From Jaenimonas drosophilae (taxonomy: Eukaryota > Euglenozoa > Kinetoplastea > Trypanosomatida > Trypanosomatidae), in assembly GCA_030849065.1 (NCBI GenBank), contig JASAON010001530.1:1-47862 (forward strand): a stretch of 47,862 nucleotides of DNA. The letters are read 5' to 3'. Each line of letters starts with the position of its first letter. Within the stretch, counting starts at the first letter, position 1. Position numbers and translations under genes: made by a program. The notes under the pieces were generated by a model. It was given only the letters and a program-made list of their open reading frames with translations. It was not told the DNA's origin and ran no database searches. Below are positions 37,525 through 46,796 of the stretch, one piece after another.

Positions 37525-40500
37525 TCAGAGGAGAGGACGCAGCACCTCCATCGCATTCTGCAGAGGCTGGCGAAGCAGATCCAGTGCATCCCCCGTCGCC
37601 CCTTGCACCATCAGCTCCACAGCTGCCGACTGCAGCTGATCAAAGACCCGTTGCACCTCACCTGGATGCTTGCTGCGCGAGACGTAGTACGCCGCCACGG
37701 TCTGAAGGCCATCGCCCTCCACCAGTATGAGCCTCGCGAGCAGCTTCGCCAGTGGTGCATCCAATTTGGTTCCTAGAGCAAGCTCCACACTGCAGGTTGT
37801 GAGGCGGTGCAACCGATCCCCATCCGCGTCCTTCATGATTTCCATCCACTGAGCTGAAGATTCCTTCCGCTCCTGCGTGGCGGCGTGGGGGAGAACGTAG
37901 AGGCAGGCAGTCAGCTGCTCGAGAAGACCAAGGCAGAGGGACTCCAGCGTAGAGCCCGTTGGGTGAGTTGGGAAAGCGGTGGCCTCCACCACGCCCCACA
38001 CGCGCTGCACATCGGCAGGATTCCGCGCACGCCACCACCACGCAAGGGATGGCATGGTGAGTTCGCGTAGATAGGCCAAGGAGGCCATCCGCACCTTTGG
38101 ACGCATCGCTGCTTCAGCCACAGTGAGCTGCTGCAGTAGGGTCCAGCTTGATGCCAGGAGTGCCTCCAGGGCTGAATCGTGGAAGAGCTTCAGCATGCCC
38201 AGTGAGCAGTACTCCGCCTGAATGGCTCGTGCACATGTTTCGAGGATAATCCGTGTCAACTTCCACCCCCACTCCACAAACTTGCCCAACGCGCCATCCG
38301 CCGAGGTCGATGAGGTTGCCGAGAGGGTGGAGGTCTGGCCATGAAGCTGCACTAGGGCATCCGCCCAGTCTGCGCCACGCGCCACACCCGCACTGACGAG
38401 CCGAAACAAGGCCATGCCTTGGCAGCTGTGGCGATCAAAGGTGAGTCGCTGGTTGGTGTTGGTGGTGAGCTCCATCAACAGCTTCATCCATTGTGTGGCG
38501 ATTGGCTCATCCACCATGGCGGCCAACGTCGTCGTCGTCGTGGCACTGTCTGGCTTGGCAGGAAGGACGAGGTCCATGAGTGGTATCATGCACGGCCCAA
38601 GACGATCCAACACCAGCTGATAGTGCACTCGCTGCGTAGCACAGCTCAGCACTCCGCGGCAGTCGGCAAGGAGGAGCAACAGCGGTCCTCGGATGGCCTC
38701 TACCCGCACCTGCGATTGCGTGAGTAGCGCGTGGAGGTCTGCCAGCTGCACCTCCAAAGGGGTGAAGATGGCCTGAAGCAGCCTACGATGGCCCTCTGAT
38801 GAGACATCCACAAAGGCCATGCGAGCAACCCATCGGGCGTACCACCGCCGCGCTCGAGCAGCCTCTGCCAGCGTGAGAGCCCGAGGCACTTCGGAGGGAT
38901 CTAGGCTGAGAAAGCAGCCCAGCTGTGTGCAGACCTGACGCACGGCGATGGCCCCACCACCTGTGGCAATCTCCTCCATGAGTTGTAGTGCCTCCATGCG
39001 CCCCATGGCATCAACGTTGGCGGCATTCATAGTACGCCATACCACACGTAGAATAATCTCCACAAGTAGGGCAGGAAGCGCATTCAAGGTGGGGTGCTGG
39101 GGGAGAGGAATGGCTGACTGTGCTAGCTGATCGCACACCTGCCGCACCACAGTCTTCGACACGGCAGACAGATTAGCGAGGAGGCTGCTGCGGTGAAGCC
39201 TGTGTGCGAGGGTAAGCGTGGCGGCCTCCCAATGTGCACGAACGCGTGGTGGGAGTTGATCCACGATACCTCCACCAGCCTGCGTGCGGCTGTCAGTGTA
39301 CATGAGCTGGATGCCCAAGGTGAGGAGAAGTATGCTGTGGTCGTTGGTGACGGTTGCCTTGGCGGCAAGGCGGATGAGATGCAGCACCCATGCCGCCATC
39401 TCCACAGTGACGGCCGCTGGCGGGTTGTCCGAGACAAGCGCAGCGGCGTCGCGAACAAGACAGTCATGCATGGCAGAGAGCACTGCGCCAGCACTCTGTT
39501 GCAGCCACCTCCACCCCACCTCCTCGCACCCTCCCACAATTTGGAGTGCATAGCTCCACTCCTCCTCCATCCCCTCCACATCATCCTCGAGCATGTAATC
39601 CTCGCCATCACCCATGACATATGCGGTGACCCGCTTCTCCATAAGCTGCCACAGACCTTGAAGAACGAGTTCAGCGCACTTGGCTAACTCCTTCAAGCCA
39701 TCACCAGGGGCCGTGGCGTACGCACTGGCTCCACACAGACCAGCCCACAGAGCGAGACAAGCTGGTCGGAGACTGATTGAGGGACCGTGTGCGAACTCCA
39801 GTTGGTGAAGCGTGAGACGGCAGCAGGATGACAACCACGCGGCGTACCACTGAGTCTTCATGAGGTCATCCAGGCGATATGCAGGCTTGATGGCGGCCAG
39901 GAGACCCACAAAGGCAAGGGTGACGTCTCCATCCTCCAAGTGGCATTGCCTGTCCATGATGAGGTGGGTCTGCAGCAGGGCGGTTGAGAGCCACTCCCCA
40001 CGCTCCGCCTCCTGGCCGTTGAAACAACTGGCATGCAGGGAGACAAGGTGAGTCAGAATGAACAAGATGGAGACCAACTGCCGACGTGGACTTGATGCTC
40101 CACTCTCTGACGCTGGCAAATCTCGGCAGAAGAGCTGCCACAGACGCTGGTAGGCCGCCCGATCCACCAGGGCATGTTGCCATTCAGAGGAAACTGGCCC
40201 ACTGCAGAAGGGGTGACGACGGCCATCGGCCGCGTCTTCGTCAGTGCGCCAGGTGCCTCGGCGCCCGTCAAACTCCAACACACCCCTCACGAGGGCGATG
40301 GAGACGGCATGCAAGTGGGCTCCCACAGGGTCCCCTGCAGGAGCTGTGGCCTTCAGGCAGACAATACCACACCGCCAGAGAACTAGCAGGTGTATCTCCT
40401 CAAAGTGTTTCGCACGGCAGTGGTCGGACGCCATATGTTCTAAGCTGGAGCTGGAAATTTCCTCCATGATCGCCGTGAGTAGCTCGCAGAGAACCGAGGC

Positions 40501-40986
40501 ATCACCCACAGTGCGGCCGGTGCACCCGCCTGCCACGAGCTGCATCGCTTCGAGCGCCATGGTGGTGGGTAAGGCTTGAAGCATGGGTGAGTACGCATAG
40601 CCAGATTGAAGAACGACACCAACGAAGGTTTGCACCTTCCTCTTCCCCACTTCCGGCCAATCGGTCCAACGACGGCGGTAGATGCCCACCACCGCCTGGA
40701 AGAGCTGCTCCAACTCGGAAATGTCTGCAACAATGGTGCGAAGACCATCCGATAGGGTCTGGCAGCACAGGAGAATGGAGTAGGGGCTTGCGGTCTGTTC
40801 AAGTATCGTCAGCATGGCCTGCACTCCACCACAGGCGTCAAAGACTGCCTTCCACCCGCCCGAGGCGTAGTGCTCGGCAGCGGCCTTGTGATGACCAGCG
40901 TACAGCTGCGCACTAAAGGCATCCACAGCGTCGACCGAGTCTAGCCTGGTGGAGCCAGGACTCGACAGCAGGCCAAGCAAATCCAT
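37525..40986 (-). CDS. Exportin-like karyopherin, tentative
   Basis: A 1153-residue, mostly alpha-helical protein with the N-terminal layout of large exportins (XPO4/XPO7 class): a first helix pair (DAVDAFSAQLYAGHHKAAAE), then a segment with LLCCQTLSDGLRTIV and WTDWPEVGKRKVQTFVGVVL resembling the conserved second and third HEAT repeats. Helix pairs continue to the end, with no low-complexity tracts, unlike most genes to the left. Karyopherins carry proteins or RNAs across the nuclear pore. The match is to the general plan only; a different HEAT protein is possible. The ATG at 40986 is the first in frame. Confidence 0.55.
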   Translation of the reverse strand: MDLLGLLSSPGSTRLDSVDAVDAFSAQLYAGHHKAAAEHYASGGWKAVFDACGGVQAMLTILEQTASPYSILLCCQTLSDGLRTIVADISELEQLFQAVVGIYRRRWTDWPEVGKRKVQTFVGVVLQSGYAYSPMLQALPTTMALEAMQLVAGGCTGRTVGDASVLCELLTAIMEEISSSSLEHMASDHCRAKHFEEIHLLVLWRCGIVCLKATAPAGDPVGAHLHAVSIALVRGVLEFDGRRGTWRTDEDAADGRRHPFCSGPVSSEWQHALVDRAAYQRLWQLFCRDLPASESGASSPRRQLVSILFILTHLVSLHASCFNGQEAERGEWLSTALLQTHLIMDRQCHLEDGDVTLAFVGLLAAIKPAYRLDDLMKTQWYAAWLSSCCRLTLHQLEFAHGPSISLRPACLALWAGLCGASAYATAPGDGLKELAKCAELVLQGLWQLMEKRVTAYVMGDGEDYMLEDDVEGMEEEWSYALQIVGGCEEVGWRWLQQSAGAVLSAMHDCLVRDAAALVSDNPPAAVTVEMAAWVLHLIRLAAKATVTNDHSILLLTLGIQLMYTDSRTQAGGGIVDQLPPRVRAHWEAATLTLAHRLHRSSLLANLSAVSKTVVRQVCDQLAQSAIPLPQHPTLNALPALLVEIILRVVWRTMNAANVDAMGRMEALQLMEEIATGGGAIAVRQVCTQLGCFLSLDPSEVPRALTLAEAARARRWYARWVARMAFVDVSSEGHRRLLQAIFTPLEVQLADLHALLTQSQVRVEAIRGPLLLLLADCRGVLSCATQRVHYQLVLDRLGPCMIPLMDLVLPAKPDSATTTTTLAAMVDEPIATQWMKLLMELTTNTNQRLTFDRHSCQGMALFRLVSAGVARGADWADALVQLHGQTSTLSATSSTSADGALGKFVEWGWKLTRIILETCARAIQAEYCSLGMLKLFHDSALEALLASSWTLLQQLTVAEAAMRPKVRMASLAYLRELTMPSLAWWWRARNPADVQRVWGVVEATAFPTHPTGSTLESLCLGLLEQLTACLYVLPHAATQERKESSAQWMEIMKDADGDRLHRLTTCSVELALGTKLDAPLAKLLARLILVEGDGLQTVAAYYVSRSKHPGEVQRVFDQLQSAAVELMVQGATGDALDLLRQPLQNAMEVLRPLL

Positions 40987-41187
40987 GCCAGAGTTATGCT
41001 AGAGTTGATCTGCTCCACCACCTACTGGATGAAGTGGAGATGAACACGACAAATACACAAATAAAAAGAAGAAGAAGAAGAGGAATTGATTCCGACAGGA
41101 AAAACCTGAAATGAGACACCACCAATCCCGCCAATCGTGGCAAAAAAAGAAATAACAGTTCCCCACAGAGCAGAAAAGATAGCTTCT

Positions 41188-42888
41188 TCAGCGTTGAATC
41201 CCTCCGAGAGGGTTGTTCATGCTCAGCTGCTGAGCTGGCGAAATTTTATACCCGCGCGATACAACCTCCCGCCCATATTGGCTCTTGTGAAGGCCAGCAG
41301 CCAGCAGAGCATGATACAGCCGCACACGAGGATCGCGCATAACCTGATCATCAGTGAAGCCGTGACGTTCCGGAAGACCAGCTTCAGCAAAAGTTACGTA
41401 GCTCTCGGTTTGAGCACTTGCCACCGTTGGTTGTAGGATGCGCTGGGGATCGGCCACCGCTCCAATCTGACGATCCACCGACGCAAAGAAACGCTCCAGC
41501 GCAGCCTGCTTCTCATGATTCAGTTCTAGGATGACTGCCTCCTTAACTCGTCTCGCTTCCTGACGGGCAAGCAGTTCTTGCTTCCTGAACTCAACGCGCT
41601 GCTCGTTGACCTCCATCCTGGTCGCCTTCTCAGCCCGCTCCTCCTCTGCTTCCAGTTCCAGAAGCCTCTTCTTTTCTTCCGCCATGCGGGCTTTTTTGGC
41701 CTCATACTCGGCCAGTTGCCGAAGACGCTCCTGAAACTCTTTCAGCCGAGCCTCACGGTGCACTTCAAGCTTGCTTTCTTCGAGGAGCTGTGCAGCCGTC
41801 TCTTCATCTTGCCTCAAGCGAAGTTTCTCTTGGTATGCTTCTCGGAGCTGTCCCACAACTTCATGTCGCTGTTGCTGCTGGGCTTCTCGCTCCCGCGACT
41901 CATCATCGAGTTCCTTCTGAGCTACACTGTATTGGTGACGGAGCTGAAGAGCTGCCTCGTAGGCAGAAAAAATGGAGTTTGTTGTTTTCTTGAAATCCAA
42001 CGCTACTACCCGAGCAAGTGAAGCGTATTTGCGCTGCTGTGAAGCTTCTTGGATCGCGCGATGCAGCTCACTGGCGGGCATGTTAGGGAAAGCTACTCTG
42101 GCTCGATCAAAAACTTCTCCTGATGGTGTCAATCCATTTTGGGTATGGAACTTTGAACGCTCAACCATTTTTATGATTAGTCCAATGATGTGCAGGGTGC
42201 TCTGTGGCGTCACCGTAGCATTGGCAGAAAGTGTCCCCAACGTCCCACGAAGTCGAGACTCTGCACTTTGTTGCTCCGACTTGAGGGCTGATGAAAAGGC
42301 AGCTTTCATGGGGTCATCATTCGGAAGTTTGGCGTGTAGTTTGTCCATGCGTTGCTCAGTAGACACGAAGAGAGAATTGAATTCAATGCCGCATGAATCA
42401 TTCATCTCAGTTTCCGCAGTTATTGCTTCTTCTTCCTGCGCTGCTTCGACCATTTCAGAAGTCAAAAATGCCCGCAAACACTCAACCTTTTCCAAAATCG
42501 ACTCAACATCCCTCTCCGTTCCAGACATATAAAGTTTCATTCTGCGTTCCAAGTCAATTAAGCTGCGCTGAATTACCTCCTTTGCCACCTCCAGATCTCC
42601 GCTGTTGTCCATATCGCATTCGCTACGACTGAGAAGATGAGCAACTTGGTCCATGGATCGAGTTACGTTGCACTCGCAGTTCTCCTGCTCGCTCGATAAG
42701 CTGTCCCTTTCGCTTAGCCATGCCTTCTTCTTCGAGCTGTTCCTCGCAATAGATTTGTGCTCATTGATCTTCGAAGTAAGCCTCTTTTTTGTTTCACAGT
42801 GCTCTTTGTGTCGCAGCTTCCATTGCTGAAGGGCTGCAGCCTGATCCTCCGCTCCAGAAAATGCAGTTGTGCCAACATTCCGTCGCAT
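41188..42888 (-). CDS. CCDC148-like coiled-coil protein
   Basis: A 566-residue protein. Coiled coils lie at about 320-470 (EAQQQQRHEVVGQLREAYQE, then long EER/EEK helices). A conserved-looking segment around residue 265-290 (AFPNMPASELHRAIQEASQQ) and a C-terminal GFTDDQVMRDPRVRLYHAL stretch, near the motifs by which DUF/CCDC148 proteins are recognised, support the name; I hold it at medium confidence. It is probably cytoskeletal or ciliary. The spacer above the ATG has T/C-rich sequence on the sense strand at about 42927-42956, then TAG near 42906, a candidate acceptor. GC content is visibly lower than in the exportin-like gene before it. Confidence 0.6.
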   Translation of the reverse strand: MRRNVGTTAFSGAEDQAAALQQWKLRHKEHCETKKRLTSKINEHKSIARNSSKKKAWLSERDSLSSEQENCECNVTRSMDQVAHLLSRSECDMDNSGDLEVAKEVIQRSLIDLERRMKLYMSGTERDVESILEKVECLRAFLTSEMVEAAQEEEAITAETEMNDSCGIEFNSLFVSTEQRMDKLHAKLPNDDPMKAAFSSALKSEQQSAESRLRGTLGTLSANATVTPQSTLHIIGLIIKMVERSKFHTQNGLTPSGEVFDRARVAFPNMPASELHRAIQEASQQRKYASLARVVALDFKKTTNSIFSAYEAALQLRHQYSVAQKELDDESREREAQQQQRHEVVGQLREAYQEKLRLRQDEETAAQLLEESKLEVHREARLKEFQERLRQLAEYEAKKARMAEEKKRLLELEAEEERAEKATRMEVNEQRVEFRKQELLARQEARRVKEAVILELNHEKQAALERFFASVDRQIGAVADPQRILQPTVASAQTESYVTFAEAGLPERHGFTDDQVMRDPRVRLYHALLAAGLHKSQYGREVVSRGYKISPAQQLSMNNPLGGIQR

Positions 42889-43145
42889 CGCATTTGGGAC
42901 AGCAACTACCGCAAATCAACCAAATACCAGAAAACAAAAGGGAGAGCCGTGTGGAATCGATCTATCATTCTCTGTGCACAGATCCAAGTACATCACTCAG
43001 CAACAGTGCAGCTGTGCACACAACCAAATGCGCGTTGGAAGCAGACAAGAATTGAAGAACACCGAAGATACATTCCAAAAAAAAAAGTGGAAAGCGGAAT
43101 TAATGTCGAGTGACCAGGCTTGCTGTATCCTTACAGCTTACTGAG

Positions 43146-44018
43146 TCAATTGGGAGGGTTCCTTTGCATTTGCCCTGACGATGATAACGAGCACCTAGTT
43201 GCGCTAAGAATTTTCTGGCTATCTCCATCCACTCCAACAGCTGAAAACGCTTTTATTCGATCGCGCGCCAACTGAGTTGACTCGCAGATATTTCGTATCG
43301 CAAATTTGGACCATTCACCGAGACCAGGGTTTTCTTCATCAATCTTTGTTCCTGATAACACTTCCCTGAGCAGTGCATCGTTCGAAGCAATCGCTTCGGA
43401 CAGCTTTTCATTGGAGAAAGATAAATTCGCGACAAGGCGCATTAGCTCCGTCTTATGGCCCTCCTCAAAATACGTGAGTTCGTGTTCTCTTGACACAGTT
43501 AGTGCTTCGCACGCATACTCAACCACATCCTTGCTAAACATGTACAGCTGAAGAGGTGAGCATAGTTTTGGGTGGGCTGTCAGAATAAGCGACAACAACT
43601 CCACCGATTCGTGAGAAAGGTACGCTAAAACCTTTTGCCGCCCCTTTGCATCAGCGAAGTCATCAACACTACTGCACCGCAGAATATCTGGTGAAGTCGG
43701 AGACATCCGTTGCCCCAGGGAAGAAAAGGTATCACTATTCTCCTCTTGGCATTGAGTTTGTGCATACGCAAAAGTACTACGAAGGGTGTGTCGCGCAACC
43801 GCCAGTGCTAGGTCAATCATCCGCTGAAATACACGAAACATATGATCCTCTTTATTCGCAGTGTCTCGCTCGGATTCAAAGGCCGCTTTGTCAGCGGCTT
43901 GCTCCACCATGAATTTGGCAGAAAATATTCCAAATTCATCGTCGGTGGAGCAATACGATAGAATTCCGTCAACGAGGGTATTGATCGCCCTCAAAACACT
44001 GACATCAGCACTGCTCAT
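43146..44018 (-). CDS. Ataxin-10 C-terminal domain protein
   Basis: A 290-residue protein. Residues about 205-270 carry the ataxin-10 C-terminal pattern: GHKTELMRLVANLSFSNEKL, then a GTKIDEENPGLGEWSKFAIR segment and NICESTQ. Ataxin-10 proteins are ARM-like scaffolds linked to cytokinesis and to cilia. Human ATXN10 is about 475 residues, so this is shorter, lacking part of the N-terminal repeats. The N-terminal half is helical without low-complexity sequence. The ATG at 44018 is the first in frame. Confidence 0.72.
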   Translation of the reverse strand: MSSADVSVLRAINTLVDGILSYCSTDDEFGIFSAKFMVEQAADKAAFESERDTANKEDHMFRVFQRMIDLALAVARHTLRSTFAYAQTQCQEENSDTFSSLGQRMSPTSPDILRCSSVDDFADAKGRQKVLAYLSHESVELLSLILTAHPKLCSPLQLYMFSKDVVEYACEALTVSREHELTYFEEGHKTELMRLVANLSFSNEKLSEAIASNDALLREVLSGTKIDEENPGLGEWSKFAIRNICESTQLARDRIKAFSAVGVDGDSQKILSATRCSLSSSGQMQRNPPN

Positions 44019-44242
44019 AATACAACTACTGTCCTTGGTGATGTATCCACGAGTCAGGAAAAATGACCAATCAAATCGATTGTATGGGGCCGCTGGAACG
44101 GCTATTGTGAGGAAGCAAAGAAAGAAGCGGAAAGGCAGAAACAGATGATCAGTAGTGAATGATCACTGCAGAGCAGGGGGTGGAGTCATAGGAAGAGATT
44201 GCACCTTGGTCATTCTCAAAAGGAGTGAGCAAATCACATCGA

Positions 44243-44614
44243 TTACCTGAAGCGCGAGCCAACACCAGATGAACCGCCTTTTTTCGGTCCGTTCCCGCCC
44301 GGTGGAAGCTCTTCCAACTTCACTCCTGATGGATTCGCTTCAAGAAGGGCTCTGCCAGGGCCACTGATATAGTACTTGGGATTTGGGCACGAAGGAACTT
44401 CACACATAATTGGGGCGCATGCCATCCACTCGCCCGGGGCTTTGAACTTGTGCCCACATGGGCACTGCCACTCGCGTTCAAACATTGCGTTCGTCATTTT
44501 CATTGCCTGACTTACGGCTTGGGCAAATGATGGCGGTGGCGCGCCGGTTGACGTAGTTAATGCATTTCCCGCGGACCGAGAAACAATCGTTTTTAGCTTA
44601 TCCATAAACACCAT
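44243..44614 (-). CDS. Small zinc-ribbon-like protein, 123 aa
   Basis: No family is recognised. Cysteines fall in a zinc-ribbon pattern in the middle: WQCPCGHKF at about 50, then CAPIMC and EVPSCPNP. The end is basic and Gly-rich (GGNGPKKGGSSGVGSRFR). An upstream in-frame start would add a hydrophobic stretch, but that part resembles spacer, so I choose the ATG at 44614 (an alternative is 44605). It may be an RNA-binding or mitochondrial protein; that is a guess. Confidence 0.6.
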   Translation of the reverse strand: MVFMDKLKTIVSRSAGNALTTSTGAPPPSFAQAVSQAMKMTNAMFEREWQCPCGHKFKAPGEWMACAPIMCEVPSCPNPKYYISGPGRALLEANPSGVKLEELPPGGNGPKKGGSSGVGSRFR

Positions 44615-44754
44615 TTTTGCGCACCTTATCCCTACATGCAGAAATGCGAAAAAAAACAATTTGAAGCAAAGTTGAAAGGCTAAACCCAAGCAGCTTCCTT
44701 TCGAAAGAGTTTGCACGGGATACAATAGAAAAAGACTAATCTGATGTCACAATC

Positions 44755-44952
44755 CTAACGTTGAATGGATCCTTTCCCTTCTTTCGAAAGTGAGCGATAC
44801 GACTCCCTAACCTTTTTCCAAGCCATGCAAATACAATCACGAAGCCCCTGAGACACAGGTGCGTGGCGAACTCTGTCACGCTTGTGTTTTGCTGCCCCAG
44901 CATCCACAGTGTACGGATGTCGTGCGCGTAGCATTCGTTTCAATTGTAGCAT
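44755..44952 (-). CDS. Tentative small basic protein, 65 aa
   Basis: A short basic frame starting MLQLKRMLRARHPYT, with a CICMAW segment and a Lys/Ser-rich end. The sense strand just upstream has a T/C-rich tract (about 44971-44985) followed by an AG at 44962-44961, about 10 nt before the ATG, a plausible acceptor. It has no recognisable domain. The short spacing fits its neighbours; it could still be chance. Confidence 0.42.
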   Translation of the reverse strand: MLQLKRMLRARHPYTVDAGAAKHKRDRVRHAPVSQGLRDCICMAWKKVRESYRSLSKEGKGSIQR

Positions 44953-45088
44953 TCTCTGCGCTATTGTGACGGGGGAAAATAACCAAACACGGACAGAACA
45001 GCAGCATTGTAATATCAACTGTTGTAGACTAGACGGCTTCAGGATGCTGTAGAAGCACAACAACACCGGAAAAATGCCAAAATCCTCA

Positions 45089-45493
45089 TTACATGTACGA
45101 AAACAGCTTCTGCAACTCAGCTGGATCAAATTTGTTACTCTCTGTGGTGCTGATGCTACGGGCACCATCTGTAGCACTGTGAAACACGCGGATACAGGGA
45201 AGATCTACCACATGAAACGGTGCAAGAAGCCAAGAGGCGACGGTGCGAGTATCAAAGGTATCCAATACAATGTGTCGCTGAGTCTGAATGTGTCGGAGAG
45301 TTTCAATAACTTTGAAGCTTGTCACATCCAATGAGTCATAAAAGAAAAAGATGCGGGTATGGTTATAATCTGTAACCGCAGCAATGAGTTTCTCCTCTGT
45401 GTTAATGCGACGAAAAGTAACACTGGCTTCGGAGACGGTGATGAAGCACACTACAACCACAGCCAGGGCGACGACGAGCTTATCGAGACGCAT
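45089..45493 (-). CDS. Secretory thioredoxin-fold protein without CXXC
   Basis: A 134-residue protein. The N-terminus MRLDKLVVALAVVVVCFITV is a clear signal peptide. The rest has a thioredoxin-like order: a beta strand (RIFFFYDS), helix, and a VVDLPCIRVF segment like the cis-Pro loop. The redox CXXC is absent (FFFYDSLDVTS), so it is probably not an oxidoreductase and may bind partners in the ER or secretory route. Cysteines are few. A polypyrimidine-AG site precedes the ATG at 45493. Confidence 0.62.
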   Translation of the reverse strand: MRLDKLVVALAVVVVCFITVSEASVTFRRINTEEKLIAAVTDYNHTRIFFFYDSLDVTSFKVIETLRHIQTQRHIVLDTFDTRTVASWLLAPFHVVDLPCIRVFHSATDGARSISTTESNKFDPAELQKLFSYM

Positions 45494-45527
45494 CTTTGAG
45501 CAATGGGAATCGAAATATTAGCTTCTT

Positions 45528-45562
45528 CTTTGAGTGAAAAGAGGTTAGAAAAATAGATTTCA
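45528..45562 (-). promoter_or_regulatory. Candidate trans-splice acceptor for the thioredoxin-fold gene
   Basis: On the minus strand a T/C-rich stretch (CTATTTTTCTAACCTCTTTT) is followed by the first AG at 45529-45528, about 35 nt before the ATG. Assigned by pattern only. Confidence 0.45.
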
Positions 45563-45687
45563 AAGGGCGTAGGATGACACAGAATGAGTATCAATGGGAA
45601 GAGAGCACGGCATGCGGCGCCGTTGTCAGATCACAGAACAAAACAGTGAGCAATTTGCGAAGCAGTCAAGATCCCATTTCTGAAGTG

Positions 45688-46359
45688 CTATTGCCACAAC
45701 GTCATGGTCTTCTTGTATTGAGATTGAGCCACCCTTTTCTGACGTTGTTGCAAATCACCATACTGAAATATTGATATCAGCTCGCCATCTTCAGCGACAA
45801 ACTCTTCTCCCAAGTCGCAGTCGAAAACCTGCTTCACGCCGTCACAGAGCTCAAGCTCCAATTTTGTTGATCCGGCACGGAACGAACAAACAAACAGGTG
45901 CGTCGGATACTTCTCTCCCTTCGACTCTGGATGAAGGCTAATAATTGTGTGGGCAGAAGTGGATAAATCGATGAGCCACGGAAATCGAGAGCGGCATTCA
46001 ACAGATCCAATCTTTTCGCCGTTGGCGAACACTTCAGCAATGTGTCCGTCACCCACCGAATACGTGATGCTGGTCCCATCGCTGAACAGAACTCCGTGGA
46101 ACGCAGCAGAAAGCGTATATTTGAAGAGCACGATTGCATTTGTTTTTCCATCAACAAACAGGGAACTAGGAAAGTGAAGGGATGAAACTAATCCGTAATA
46201 CCGATCAAGCCCCACCGATTCTCCACACGGAATGCAGTAATCTTTTCCAGAGTGCGAACAATGAAACAGCGGCCCCCTAATAAAGTCTTTGGAGCAAAGG
46301 TCGCAATCATACCCACCTTCGTAGTTGCGCTCGGGCAACCACATAAAGTACCGGAACAT
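45688..46359 (-). CDS. ZZ-type zinc-finger protein
   Basis: A 223-residue protein. Residues about 17-48 form a ZZ finger: YDCDLCSKDF, then LFHCSHSGKDYCIPCGES, providing CxxC and paired His/Cys zinc ligands. The rest is a beta-rich domain of repeated short strands (for example SDGTSITYSVGDGHIAEVF, ANGEKIGSVECRSRFPW), perhaps a beta-sandwich, not recognised. ZZ fingers bind peptide N-termini or proteins. The ATG at 46359 lies 29 nt below a strong acceptor site. Confidence 0.75.
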   Translation of the reverse strand: MFRYFMWLPERNYEGGYDCDLCSKDFIRGPLFHCSHSGKDYCIPCGESVGLDRYYGLVSSLHFPSSLFVDGKTNAIVLFKYTLSAAFHGVLFSDGTSITYSVGDGHIAEVFANGEKIGSVECRSRFPWLIDLSTSAHTIISLHPESKGEKYPTHLFVCSFRAGSTKLELELCDGVKQVFDCDLGEEFVAEDGELISIFQYGDLQQRQKRVAQSQYKKTMTLWQ

Positions 46360-46387
46360 TTTCGCGCCAATAGAATAACACCTAAGA

Positions 46388-46414
46388 CTAAAAAAAAAAG
46401 GCGAGTGGGGGGAA
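46388..46414 (-). promoter_or_regulatory. Strong candidate trans-splice acceptor for the ZZ gene
   Basis: Read on the minus strand: CCCCCC, then a run of T, then AG at 46389-46388, about 30 nt before the ATG at 46359. This is the clearest polypyrimidine-AG in the window. Confidence 0.6.
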
Positions 46415-46567
46415 GATGTTGATTCACTTTCACTTCCAAATGTTGAAGGGGGTCCTGAAAACGGAGAGGCTCAAATACAGCCAACTCGCTTAACCACGAA
46501 AACTTGTGGGGGGGGGGCGAACACAGGGGAGCTAACCAGAGGTCCGAGAAGGTGGGTAAAGGCCGGC

Positions 46568-46572
46568 AAAAA
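46568..46572 (-). terminator. Pol III terminator of tRNA-Gly
   Basis: Five A residues on the plus strand, which are five T residues directly downstream of the tRNA-Gly 3' end on the minus strand. Confidence 0.7.
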
Positions 46573-46575
46573 GGT

Positions 46576-46646
46576 TGCGCAGTCCGGGAATCGAACCCGG
46601 GCCTCCCGCGTGGCAGGCGAGAATTCTACCACTAGACCAACTGCGC
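46576..46646 (-). tRNA. tRNA-Gly (anticodon GCC)
   Basis: On the minus strand the gene begins GCGCAGTTGGTCTAGTGG and ends GATTCCCGGACTGCGC plus a discriminator A. The 7-bp acceptor stem pairs GCGCAGT with ACTGCGC. The anticodon loop contains GCC. The T-loop is GGTTCGAT with a normal T-stem. Length is 71 nt including the discriminator. No intron. Confidence 0.95.
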
Positions 46647-46718
46647 TTGTCGTTCGGCTGTATTCATTCGTTTCTTTTTGCTAATGAAGTTGACGTTAGT
46701 TCATCAATCCATACTGAG
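46647..46718. other. 72-bp spacer between divergent tRNA genes
   Basis: The tRNA-Gly (minus) and tRNA-Asp (plus) genes point away from each other across this short spacer. No repeats are seen. Confidence 0.6.
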
Positions 46719-46790
46719 TTCTCGGTAGTATAGTGGTTAGTATACCCGCCTGTCACGCGGGTGACCCGGGTTCAATTCCCGGCCGGGAAG
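46719..46790 (+). tRNA. tRNA-Asp (anticodon GTC)
   Basis: Begins TTCTCGGTAGTATAGTGG and ends CCGGGAAG. The acceptor stem pairs TTCTCGG with CCGGGAA (one G-T pair) and the discriminator is G. The anticodon loop reads CTGTCAC, so the anticodon is GTC. A/B box sequences and the T-arm GGTTCAATTCC are normal. A five-T terminator follows at 46792-46796. Confidence 0.95.
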
Positions 46791-46791
46791 C

Positions 46792-46796
46792 TTTTT
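46792..46796 (+). terminator. Pol III terminator of tRNA-Asp
   Basis: TTTTT directly after the tRNA-Asp 3' end. Confidence 0.7.
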
